A stretch of DNA of 40,868 nucleotides from CAZPDM01 sp964585305. GTDB taxonomy: Bacteria > Planctomycetota > Uabimicrobiia > Uabimicrobiales > JABWCH01. Location: contig CAZPDM010000032.1 in NCBI GenBank assembly GCA_964585305.1, positions 1 to 40,868 on the forward strand, given 5' to 3'. Shown here one piece after another: positions 15,339-23,655 of the stretch. The stretch's first letter is position 1, and each line of letters opens with the position of its first letter. The notes beneath the pieces are model-generated. The model searched no databases. It saw only the letters and a list, made by a program, of their open reading frames with translations, and had not been told where the DNA came from. A program made the position numbers and the translations under genes.

Positions 15339-16649
15339 ATGTCCCATGTAAAAATTGATACACAATTTCAACCAGTTATAGGAAATATATATATTCCAGG
15401 TGATAAATCATTAACTCATCGAGCAATCTTATTGTCCAGCATTGCTCAAGGAACAAGTTATATTTTTAATTGGCTAAATAGCAATGATATATATGCTACA
15501 ATTCAAGCAGTTCAAGAGTTGGGAACAGAGATTGTAATCAGTCCTCAGCAAATTGTAATTACAGGAACTTCTTGGAAAAACATCAATAGAGCTATAAATT
15601 TGCGACATGCAGGAACTGCTATACGTCTTTTAGCTGGAATTATGGTAGGACAGTCGTTTTCTTCGATTTTAGATGGAAGCCAGCAACTAAGAAAAAGGCC
15701 CATGAAACGAATCATCGAACCGTTGCAAGCAATGGGCGGAAATATCACAGGAACGTTTGGCTATGCACCATTAAAGATTCAACCATCATCTTTACATGGG
15801 ATTACTTACCATCTGCCTATCCCCAGTGCACAAGTAAAAAGTGCAATTTTGTTAGCATCTTTATTTGCAGATGGGGCAACAACTGTTACAGAAAATATAT
15901 TAAGTCGCAATCATACAGAGCATTTATTAGAAGCAATGGGGGCTAATATTCAAACCAGTCGATTATTTGGACATGGACAGCAAATTCAAATTATTGGACC
16001 CAGCAGATTACAATCATGTTCTTTCTATATCCCTGGAGATTTCTCCTCTGCAGCATTTCTTATTGTCGCAGCAACTTTAATTAAAGATAGCGATTTAATT
16101 CTTCGCAATATAAATCTAAATCCTACAAGAACAGGATTATTGGATGCTCTTGCTTTAATGGGTGCAAATTTTCAAATAATTGAGCAACATACTGATTCAT
16201 TAGAACTTATTGGAACATTACGCATTCGTTTTAGTGAATTAAAAGGAATTGTTCTTCCTCAAGAATGGGTAGTTAGAATGATTGATGAATTTCCTGTTTT
16301 TATGGTTGCTGCTTTAGCTGCTTATGGAGAAACAATTGTTACGGGAGCAAATGAATTACGAGTAAAAGAAAGCGATAGATTACAAGTAATGACGCAAGAG
16401 CTTGCTAAAATGGGAGCAAATATTATTGAAAAACCAGATGGTTTTCATATCATTGGTCCGCAAAATTTACACCATGCAATTATAGATAGCCATGACGATC
16501 ATCGTATTGCCATGAGCTTAGCTATAGCGGGTATGATAGCTCATTCAAAAAATTCCACTCAAATTATTAACAGTGATTGTACACAAGATTCTTTTCCTGA
16601 ATATTTTGAAACACTTCAAAAATTAGGTGCGAATATTTCAATCGAGTAA
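15339..16649 (+). CDS. aroA: 3-phosphoshikimate 1-carboxyvinyltransferase (EPSP synthase), class II type
   Basis: 436 aa, usual length. It joins shikimate-3-phosphate and phosphoenolpyruvate in chorismate synthesis. Visible motifs are GDKSLTHRA (21-29), DGSQQLRKRPM near 112, PSAQVKSA (162-169), GDFSSAAF, the NPTR motif of class II (often less glyphosate-sensitive) enzymes, DEFPVF, ELRVKESDR and DDHRIAM. One oddity: the loop usually read as N-A/S-G-T reads RHAGTAIR (89-96), with His in place of the near-invariant Asn. AAGGA precedes ATG 15339. No aroA promoter was seen between the lptD terminator and the start, so expression may depend on read-through or a promoter inside lptD. Confidence 0.94.
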   Translation: MSHVKIDTQFQPVIGNIYIPGDKSLTHRAILLSSIAQGTSYIFNWLNSNDIYATIQAVQELGTEIVISPQQIVITGTSWKNINRAINLRHAGTAIRLLAGIMVGQSFSSILDGSQQLRKRPMKRIIEPLQAMGGNITGTFGYAPLKIQPSSLHGITYHLPIPSAQVKSAILLASLFADGATTVTENILSRNHTEHLLEAMGANIQTSRLFGHGQQIQIIGPSRLQSCSFYIPGDFSSAAFLIVAATLIKDSDLILRNINLNPTRTGLLDALALMGANFQIIEQHTDSLELIGTLRIRFSELKGIVLPQEWVVRMIDEFPVFMVAALAAYGETIVTGANELRVKESDRLQVMTQELAKMGANIIEKPDGFHIIGPQNLHHAIIDSHDDHRIAMSLAIAGMIAHSKNSTQIINSDCTQDSFPEYFETLQKLGANISIE

Positions 16650-16697
16650 AGGATTGAAAATTTTCAGACGATAATAGATTTCAGCTAACTAACAAAA

Positions 16698-18140
16698 CTA
16701 AATTTTTGTTTCGGATTTCGCTTCAGATGCCATAAGTTCTCGAACGTGAATGTCTAATTCTTTTAGTTTTTGTTGCAGGCTTTGCCGTGGTATTTCTAAA
16801 GAATTTGCAGTTTGAGAAATATTTCCTTGGTAAATTTTTAGCCTTTGGATAATAAATTGTTTTTCAAATTCGCGTACATAATTACGTTTGGCTTCTTTAA
16901 AAGAAATGTCATTACTAATGAAATTGGAGATAGGGATTTCCGCTGAAGAAATGGTTTCCTTTTTGCTAGGTTCCTGAATAATTTCACAGGGTAAATCTTT
17001 TAATGATAAAGATTGCTCTAAGCATAACAAGACACTTTTCTCTATGATATTTTTGAGTTGGCGCACATTTCCAGGCCAAGAATAATTCATTAAGGCTTTC
17101 ATTGTTTCCGGATGAATACTTATATTTTGCTTATGATATTTTCGAGAAAAAAAGTCAACAAATCGTTCTGCCAAGAGAGAAATATCATTTCCGCGTTTTC
17201 GTAATGGTGGTAGTGAAATGTCTAACACGTTGATTCTATAATATAAATCTTCTCGGAAATTACCTTCTTCAATCTCCTGAGATAAATCTTTATTTGTTGC
17301 AGCAATAAACCGTACATCTACCTGAATATTTTTATTTCCTCCAATTTTTTGGAAGGTACAGTCTTGCAATACTCGTAATATTTTAGCTTGAGTACTTGCA
17401 CTCATATCTCCAATTTCATCTAAAAATAATGTTCCTTCGTGAGCATCTTCTAGCTTTCCTTTACGAGCTTCCCCAGCTCCAGTAAAAGCACCTTTTTCAT
17501 GGCCAAAAAGTTCACTTTCAATAAGATTCTCTGGGATAGCAGCACAATTTGTAGCAATAAAAGGTTTTTGGCTACGACTGCTACGTTTGTGAATTTCCCG
17601 TGCAACCAGTTCTTTTCCCGTGCCACTTTCTCCACAGATAAGTACTGTAATGTTTGTTTGAGCTGCGACATCAATAAGATTATACACTGGTTGCATCACT
17701 TGAGACTGTCCAATAATTTCTCCAAAGGATTGTTGCAATTGTATTTCTTCCTGCAATCTTTTATTTTCTCGTTGAAGCATAACTTTTTCAATAGCTCGCT
17801 CTGTCATTAAACGCAATTCATCTAATTCATACGGTTTGGAAATATAATCGTAAGCTCCAAGTTTCATTGCTTCAACTGCAATTTTCTCTGAACCGTACGC
17901 AGTAACAACAATAACTAAAGGAGGATTGGAAAGTTCTATAATTTTTTGTAATACTTCCATCCCTCCCATCTCTGGCATATTTAAATCTAAAAACATAAGG
18001 TCAATTTGGCTATTTTTCAAAGTTTCTAAGGCTTGTATTCCATTTTCAGCTTCTTGAATATGATAATTATTACGGTTAAGAGCTTTTTTCATTCCAAATC
18101 GAGCTGCTTTTTCATCATCAACTATAAGTAATTCAGCCAT
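16698..18140 (-). CDS. NtrC-family sigma-54-dependent response regulator
   Basis: 480 aa with all three standard parts. Receiver (1-120): DD at 8-9, phospho-acceptor D52 in FLDLNMP, T80 and K102 in ISKPY. AAA+ domain (about 140-375): Walker A GESGTGKE (170-177), sigma-54 contact loop GAFTGA (217-222), Walker B GTLFLDEIGDM, and the RINVLDISLPPLRKR region. Fis-type HTH near 440-470 (NISQTANSLEIPRQSLQQKL). It activates sigma-54 promoters when phosphorylated. No histidine kinase gene is in the window. A TTGACA-17-TAAAAT promoter with an internal palindrome lies upstream (18292-18320), hinting at repression or autoregulation. It converges with aroA without an obvious hairpin between them. Confidence 0.95.
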   Translation of the reverse strand: MAELLIVDDEKAARFGMKKALNRNNYHIQEAENGIQALETLKNSQIDLMFLDLNMPEMGGMEVLQKIIELSNPPLVIVVTAYGSEKIAVEAMKLGAYDYISKPYELDELRLMTERAIEKVMLQRENKRLQEEIQLQQSFGEIIGQSQVMQPVYNLIDVAAQTNITVLICGESGTGKELVAREIHKRSSRSQKPFIATNCAAIPENLIESELFGHEKGAFTGAGEARKGKLEDAHEGTLFLDEIGDMSASTQAKILRVLQDCTFQKIGGNKNIQVDVRFIAATNKDLSQEIEEGNFREDLYYRINVLDISLPPLRKRGNDISLLAERFVDFFSRKYHKQNISIHPETMKALMNYSWPGNVRQLKNIIEKSVLLCLEQSLSLKDLPCEIIQEPSKKETISSAEIPISNFISNDISFKEAKRNYVREFEKQFIIQRLKIYQGNISQTANSLEIPRQSLQQKLKELDIHVRELMASEAKSETKI

Positions 18141-18257
18141 AGCTGAAAACCTTTCTCATAGAATTTTTTTTATTAAAATTAGCAAATCTCTATCAATCTT
18201 AAGTCAGAAAAATCATAAATTTGAAAGAAAATTGCTATATTTAGTCAGTTAAAGCAA

Positions 18258-18288
18258 AAAAGAATTCCCTTGATAAGGAAATTCTTTT
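18258..18288 (-). terminator. Terminator of the flavoprotein gene
   Basis: A 14-bp stem with one mismatch (18258-18271 with 18275-18288), 3-nt loop, then TTTTTT when read on the minus strand. It lies about 60 nt past the flavoprotein stop and overlaps the predicted start site of the next promoter. Confidence 0.65.
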
Positions 18289-18291
18289 CAG

Positions 18292-18320
18292 ATTTTAACT
18301 ATTTCAAGAAATAGTGTCAA
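18292..18320 (-). promoter_or_regulatory. Promoter of the response-regulator gene with palindromic spacer
   Basis: On the minus strand, TTGACA (18320-18315), 17 nt, TAAAAT (18297-18292). The spacer is almost entirely a perfect inverted repeat, ACTATTTC-TT-GAAATAGT (18298-18315), a likely operator. The leader to ATG 18140 would be about 145 nt. Confidence 0.65.
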
Positions 18321-18349
18321 GCAGCAAATGGATAATCAAAAAAATAAAT

Positions 18350-19564
18350 TTAATTCTTATTAAGCACTTCTTTTTCACATATAGCTACAGCTGCGGCAAA
18401 GCCAGAGGCCCAGGCAATATGTAAATTGTATCCCCCAAGTTGACCTGCTACGTCTATTGCTTCTCCAATGCAATATAATCCAGGAATTTTTTTTACTTCC
18501 ATAGTTTTGGAAGATAGTTCATCAGTAGAAATACCTCCAATTGTAGTTTCTGCAAGAGCAAAATCAGCCTTTTCCTCTGGAATTAAATTCCAATGATGTA
18601 TTTTTTCAATAAGTTGCAATATTTGCTTACTATTGTAGCGTTGCATTGGCTGAGAAGGAAATTCCCATTGGCAAAATTTTTCTGCCAGCCTTTTAGGAAG
18701 ATAATTCGCTAAAATGTTTTTTAATTCCAGATGACGTCCTTTATATTGTTGCAATAATTTTTCAAAATCTTGTTCAGGAAGTAAATCAATACTAAAAGGA
18801 ATTCCCTTTTTCCAGTATAATGAAGATTGAAGTACTACAGGACCACTAATTCCTTCTTGAGTAAAAAGTAATGGTTCACAAAATGTTTTTTTTCCACAAG
18901 TAATTTTTACAGGTAAGGAAATTCCACTTAATTCATAAAACCCAGGATATTTTTGCGAAGAAATTTTTAAGGGAACTAATCCTGGTTCTGGAGCTATAGT
19001 TTTTAGACCTAATCTGGGAGCAATAGAAAAAGCAAGTTCATTTGCATATTTGATAGTTGTTAATCCTCCTGTCGCTAAGATAACATTTCTTGTTTGAAAA
19101 ATATCTCCTTGAGAGGAAGTTATTTGAAATAAAAAATTATTTTCATGTAAAAAAATTTTCTCTATATTTTTTACAAAAATATTTAAAAAAATTTTTCCTT
19201 TATTCTGGACTATTTCTTTTTCTAATGCCTGAACAATTTTATTTGCCCCATCAATAGTAAATAATCTGCCATATTCTCGTTCTTCCCAAGTAACTTTATG
19301 AAAATTCAAAAATTTTAGAAAATCTGTTGGAGTAAAACGGGCTAAAGCTGATTTTACAAAATTTGGATTTTGGGAAACATAGTTTTCAGCGGAAATACTA
19401 CGATTTGTAAAATTGCATTTTCCTCCTCCAGAAATAAGAACTTTCGAAGCAATTTTAGACTCTTTTTCTAAAATTAAGACTTCTATCCCCCTCCGACTAA
19501 GTTCCATTGCAGCATATAACCCTGCGGCACCACCTCCAATGATAACCGTATGATAAATAAGCAT
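18350..19564 (-). CDS. HI0933/YhiN-type NAD(P)/FAD-dependent oxidoreductase
   Basis: 404 aa from ATG 19564; an upstream in-frame TTG (19576) is rejected because GGAGAG, the ribosome site, lies inside that extension. Dinucleotide fold at the start: VIIGGGAAGLYAAMEL (GGGAAG at 10-15) then LEKESK. Family marks are SGGGKCNFTN near 45, ATGGLTT near 160, the GGISTDEL segment and a FAD-binding C-terminus (IPGLYCIGEAIDVAGQLGGYNL). Members bind FAD; their physiological substrate is unknown and BaiN-like members reduce bile-acid intermediates. It stands alone, transcribed from a promoter that shares its -35 with the divergent cyclase gene. Confidence 0.88.
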   Translation of the reverse strand: MLIYHTVIIGGGAAGLYAAMELSRRGIEVLILEKESKIASKVLISGGGKCNFTNRSISAENYVSQNPNFVKSALARFTPTDFLKFLNFHKVTWEEREYGRLFTIDGANKIVQALEKEIVQNKGKIFLNIFVKNIEKIFLHENNFLFQITSSQGDIFQTRNVILATGGLTTIKYANELAFSIAPRLGLKTIAPEPGLVPLKISSQKYPGFYELSGISLPVKITCGKKTFCEPLLFTQEGISGPVVLQSSLYWKKGIPFSIDLLPEQDFEKLLQQYKGRHLELKNILANYLPKRLAEKFCQWEFPSQPMQRYNSKQILQLIEKIHHWNLIPEEKADFALAETTIGGISTDELSSKTMEVKKIPGLYCIGEAIDVAGQLGGYNLHIAWASGFAAAVAICEKEVLNKN

Positions 19565-19614
19565 TTTTCTCTCCAAAATTTATTTTTGCAAAAAAAATCT
19601 ATGTTCCAGTCATT

Positions 19615-19644
19615 TTTATAGCAAAAAATATAGTAACTTGACAA
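19615..19644 (-). promoter_or_regulatory. Promoter of the flavoprotein gene (divergent)
   Basis: On the minus strand, TTGTCA (19644-19639), 18 nt, TATAAA (19620-19615). The -35 box is the reverse complement of the plus-strand -35 box of the cyclase gene. Confidence 0.5.
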
Positions 19645-19666
19645 TAATTAGGAAATCTCTTAAAAT
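19638..19666 (+). promoter_or_regulatory. Promoter of the pseudokinase-cyclase gene
   Basis: Perfect TTGACA (19638-19643), 17 nt, TAAAAT (19661-19666). The leader to ATG 19728 would be about 55 nt, with AAAGGACA upstream of the start. Confidence 0.75.
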
Positions 19667-19727
19667 AATAGTCTAACACGTTTAATATATTTTATTTTAA
19701 ATAAAGGACAGCTTTAGGTGTAAAAGT

Positions 19728-22700
19728 ATGGAAGAAATTTATAATCTTTTGCCAAATGTACAAGTAAAATCTAGAATTGGCTCAAGCCCATTAGGACTCG
19801 TCTATCAAGTTGTCCATCCAGAATTTGGAAACTGTTGTTGCAAAATTTTAATCCCTGAGAAAAAAAATAAGCAACAAATGCTAGAAAAAAAGAAATTATT
19901 TGTACGTTGTCTATCAAATCTCAAAATGATGCGATTGGTTCATCACGAAAATATTGCTAAAGTATATAGTTTTGACGAAGAAGATGGGTTATATGTTATT
20001 AGAGAATTTATTCCTGGACAAAATTTAGAACAATTGGTACATAAAAATAAATCTTTAGAACTAGAAACCGCAAATATTTTCTTTGAAAAAATTTTATATG
20101 CTTTACAAAGACTCCATGCTTATGGAATTGTTTATAAAAATTTAAAACCTAATAATATTATTATTACGCCAAATGAAAATTTAAAATTGGTAGATATATC
20201 AGTTCCCCAAACAACATCACATTGTCTTTCTCCAGAACAATGTGCAGGGAAAAAAGCTGAAATTGCATCAGATATATACGCATTAGGTATTATTTATTAT
20301 TTCTGCATAGTAGGGAAGTATCCCTATCAATATCCTACTATGAAAGAAATTATGAATGCTCATATCAATGAAGAAATCCCAGATATTGCAAAGCATCACA
20401 CAAAAGTATCTCCCGAATTAGCTAAACTTGTTTCAAAAATGTTATCAAAAGAACCACAAGAACGTCCAGAGAGTTGTGAAGAAATACTACAAGTATTGCA
20501 AAACATAGGAATTCTGTCGCAATCTAATTTAGGTATTCCTTTAGTTCAAGCCCAAGAGGAAGATGTAGATGCTGCTATTCAATTAGAAGTTCCAAATGGG
20601 CTTAATAAAAAATTACCTGAAGCTAATGGTTTGCCCAAGATGGAAGTTCGTGATTTATCTGAAATACGAAAAGGTTTAGATGAAACATCTACTCTTGTTT
20701 CTACACAAAGCGTCCTTGCAACAAATAGAGAAATCTCAGCACTTTCTTTACCCAAAATCCCTCCAGAAGATTTAATTAGCCTTACATCTTTAAAACCGCC
20801 ACCACTACCTGTTATAGAAAATTTTACCAATGAAAAAGTAATGGAAGCAATTCCTACTCAATATTCATCAACAAATGAGGAAATTGCTGCAGAAGAATCG
20901 ATTGCAGAAGATGCGAATATAGATGAAGACGATGTAGAAGAGCTTACAGAGTCTCTTGATGAAGAAAATATTGTTTATGAAACAATTGAACCGACTATTA
21001 AAAAGGAAGTAGCAGTAGAAGAATTTTCCTTAGAAAAACTTCATAAACTTAAGCAAGTTGTCTCTGATATGACAAATCGCTTAAAAATTGTCAATCAAAC
21101 TTTGTCTATGCTGGAAGATGCGCAGGGAAGTCAAGGATTTGAAGCAATTTTATTTTTGGAAGAAATGTTACGATTTATTATATCTAAAATTGGAGAGTTG
21201 GTAAATGCGGATCGAACTATTATTTTCTTAATAGATGATGAACGCAATGAACTTTTGCCTATCTTAGATAAAAATGAAGGAATTTCCTTTTTAGAATTTC
21301 GCTTACCACCAGATGAAGGTGTTTTAGGCCAAGCTATTGCAACAAAAAAAGTTATCAATATTAGTTATGATTGTTATGATGATGTTCAAGGAATTCATTT
21401 AAAAAAATTAGATGAAAAGACAGGATATCGTACATATACAATGCTATGCTTGCCTATTATAGATAGAGAAGGCATAGTTATTGCAATATTGCAATTGATG
21501 AATAAATTCCATCCAGAGTCCGATCCAGCTCAACCTTTAGCAGATAGAATTCTAAAATCAGGATTTGGAGCAAGTGATGAGAAACTTTTCCAAGAATTTA
21601 TCCCTTCTTTTCGCGTAATTTTAGATGCATCAAGAGCCTTTTATCGAGCAACACAGCGTGTCCGAGCAATGAGTTCTTTAATGTCATCTATGCAAACTTT
21701 AAGCCAAAGCTCTTTGGATTTGAATGAAAGTCTTCACAAAGTTATGGATGAAGCCAGACGTTTAATCGATGCGGATCGGATGACTTTATGGCTTCTTGAT
21801 CATGAAAAAAATGAACTTTTTGCAAATATTCAGATGGCCGATGGAAATTTCAAAGAAATTCGCATTCCTAAAACGGCTGGATTCGCAGGAAAAGTTGTTG
21901 AAACCAATGAAGCACTTATGATTCCTTTTGATTTATACGATCATCCTGGGGCACAAACTGCTAAAAATACAGATCGGGTTACTAGTTATCGTACTTGTAG
22001 TTTAATGTGTCTTCCAGTATTTAATCTTTCCAATCAATTGATTGGCGTAACGCAATTTATTAACAAACGTCGTCAAGGAGAGTTTTCTAGTTATAATCCA
22101 TCCGATTGGCCTAAACCACCCGATTGTTGGAAAACTAGTTTTAGCAAATCAGATTTGGAATTCATTCGAACTTTTAATATCCAAGCTGGAGTTACTTTGC
22201 AAAATGCGACAATGTTTGCCAAAATTAAACAACAAGAACAAATGCAGCGTGATATTATGCGTAGTTTAGCAAATGGCGTAATTTCTGTAGATAAAATGGG
22301 GAGAGTAATTGTTGCTAATGAAAGTGCTAAACGTTTACTTGGTATTGGAAAAGATGAACGTATTGAACAACGCTATATTAAAGAACTTGTCCACCTAAAA
22401 GATTGCGAATTTATTCCTTTATTAGAAATGTCATTAGGAAAATTGGATGATACAGGAAAAATAATTTGCACACATGATCAATATTACCCAGAGCAAACAT
22501 TACAATCAAAAAATACTGCTGAAGAACATAACATAAACCTCTCATTACATTCTATTACGGATGTCCAAAATCCTGAAAAAATTTGCGGTTCTCTTGTTGT
22601 TATGGACGATATCAGTGATGAAAAACGTATTAAAGCTATGATGTATCGTTACATGACAAAAGATGTTGTCGAACAATTGCTAAAAAGTGGCAATATGAAA

Positions 22701-23501
22701 TTAGGCGGAGAACTCAAAGAAGTTAGTGTAATGTTTTCAGATATTCGTAGCTATACGACTTTAACCGAAGGAATGACAGCAGAACAAGTGGTTGCTATGT
22801 TAAATGAATACTTTGAATTGATGGTAGAAGCAATTTTTCAATTCAATGGAACACTTGATAAATATATCGGTGATGCTATTATGGCTGTTTTTGGTTCTCC
22901 ACTGCCTTTAACAGACCATGCTTGGTGTGCTGTACAATGTGCAATTGAAATGCGCAATCGTCTTGCTCAATTCAATCAAAAACGCATACAACAAGGATTT
23001 CCTGCTATCCATGTTGGTATAGGAGTTCATTCAGATAAAGTTGTTAGCGGAAATATTGGCTCTAGCAAACGTATGGAATTTACTTCAATTGGAGATGGAG
23101 TTAATTTAGCTTCACGATTAGAAAGTATTACAAAACAATATGGCTGTGATTTAGTCATAAGCGAAGAAACTTATAATCGCTGCATGAATCATATTCATGT
23201 ACGAGAATTAGATTTTATTATTGTTAAAGGAAAAACTAAAGCTGTAAAGATATATGAAGTAATTGGTCTTAAAAGTATTCCTTTATCAGAGGAACAAAAA
23301 TCTGTACTTGAATTATACAATACAGGACGTACATACTATCAAAAACAAATGTTTATAGAAGCTCTGGATGCTTTTAAAGGAATTCTTACAATCCGTCCTA
23401 AGGATAATGCCGCAGCTTTATATGCAGAACGTTGCAGGCATTTGATTGAAGAACCTCCAGAAGAAGATTGGGATGGTGTTTGGAAATGGACATCAAAATA
23501 A
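19728..23501 (+). CDS. Pseudokinase-GAF-GAF-PAS-class III adenylate cyclase
   Basis: 1257 aa multi-domain cytoplasmic sensor. Residues 8-270 have a Ser/Thr kinase fold (glycine loop IGSSPLGLVY, lysine in CCKIL), but the HRD motif reads YKNLKPNN with N138 in place of the catalytic Asp, and DFG reads DIS (D156) with a very short activation loop, so it is probably a pseudokinase. An acidic linker (about 380-430) and a coiled region follow. GAF domains lie near 470-600 and 660-785 (NKFHPE and NKRRQGEF ends, as in cyanobacterial CyaB-type cyclases), PAS near 838-960, class III cyclase 985-1175 with metal Asp D1005 and D1049, K1045, N1126 and R1130, all intact; a TPR pair ends the protein. It should make cAMP from ATP under GAF/PAS control. 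Confidence 0.9.
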   Translation: MEEIYNLLPNVQVKSRIGSSPLGLVYQVVHPEFGNCCCKILIPEKKNKQQMLEKKKLFVRCLSNLKMMRLVHHENIAKVYSFDEEDGLYVIREFIPGQNLEQLVHKNKSLELETANIFFEKILYALQRLHAYGIVYKNLKPNNIIITPNENLKLVDISVPQTTSHCLSPEQCAGKKAEIASDIYALGIIYYFCIVGKYPYQYPTMKEIMNAHINEEIPDIAKHHTKVSPELAKLVSKMLSKEPQERPESCEEILQVLQNIGILSQSNLGIPLVQAQEEDVDAAIQLEVPNGLNKKLPEANGLPKMEVRDLSEIRKGLDETSTLVSTQSVLATNREISALSLPKIPPEDLISLTSLKPPPLPVIENFTNEKVMEAIPTQYSSTNEEIAAEESIAEDANIDEDDVEELTESLDEENIVYETIEPTIKKEVAVEEFSLEKLHKLKQVVSDMTNRLKIVNQTLSMLEDAQGSQGFEAILFLEEMLRFIISKIGELVNADRTIIFLIDDERNELLPILDKNEGISFLEFRLPPDEGVLGQAIATKKVINISYDCYDDVQGIHLKKLDEKTGYRTYTMLCLPIIDREGIVIAILQLMNKFHPESDPAQPLADRILKSGFGASDEKLFQEFIPSFRVILDASRAFYRATQRVRAMSSLMSSMQTLSQSSLDLNESLHKVMDEARRLIDADRMTLWLLDHEKNELFANIQMADGNFKEIRIPKTAGFAGKVVETNEALMIPFDLYDHPGAQTAKNTDRVTSYRTCSLMCLPVFNLSNQLIGVTQFINKRRQGEFSSYNPSDWPKPPDCWKTSFSKSDLEFIRTFNIQAGVTLQNATMFAKIKQQEQMQRDIMRSLANGVISVDKMGRVIVANESAKRLLGIGKDERIEQRYIKELVHLKDCEFIPLLEMSLGKLDDTGKIICTHDQYYPEQTLQSKNTAEEHNINLSLHSITDVQNPEKICGSLVVMDDISDEKRIKAMMYRYMTKDVVEQLLKSGNMKLGGELKEVSVMFSDIRSYTTLTEGMTAEQVVAMLNEYFELMVEAIFQFNGTLDKYIGDAIMAVFGSPLPLTDHAWCAVQCAIEMRNRLAQFNQKRIQQGFPAIHVGIGVHSDKVVSGNIGSSKRMEFTSIGDGVNLASRLESITKQYGCDLVISEETYNRCMNHIHVRELDFIIVKGKTKAVKIYEVIGLKSIPLSEEQKSVLELYNTGRTYYQKQMFIEALDAFKGILTIRPKDNAAALYAERCRHLIEEPPEEDWDGVWKWTSK

Positions 23502-23551
23502 AATAGCAAAATTTAACAAAAAAACATAATCCAAGTCTTTTCTCATTTTTA

Positions 23552-23593
23552 TTCCAATTATTTCAATTATTTCAATTATTTCAATTATTTCAA
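23552..23593 (+). repeat. Short tandem repeat, 9-bp unit
   Basis: Unit TTTCAATTA repeated at 23561, 23570 and 23579, with a one-mismatch copy at 23552 and a partial copy at 23588; about 4.7 copies. It lies in the 154-bp gap between the cyclase and the TPR-NTPase genes and could vary in copy number. Confidence 0.9.
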
Positions 23594-23610
23594 TGCTAAA
23601 CGATCAAATC

Positions 23611-23637
23611 TTCGTTCCCATACTAATTGGGAACGAA
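23611..23637 (+). promoter_or_regulatory. Hairpin in the leader of the TPR-NTPase gene
   Basis: TTCGTTCCCA (23611-23620) pairs perfectly with TGGGAACGAA (23628-23637), 7-nt loop. A-run, not T-run, follows, so it is not a plus-strand terminator. It ends 18 nt before ATG 23656, just ahead of the AAGGGA ribosome site. Confidence 0.55.
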
Positions 23638-23655
23638 AAAATAAGGGACTATTAA

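Noticed and set aside
19565..19576. Start of the flavoprotein at TTG 19576
   Set aside because: The extension consists of the ribosome-binding sequence itself; ATG 19564 fits.
19728..20540. Active Ser/Thr protein kinase domain
   Set aside because: The catalytic Asp of HRD is Asn and the activation segment is nearly absent.
23552..23593. Direct repeats considered as a CRISPR array
   Set aside because: The unit is only 9 bp and there are no spacers or cas genes.
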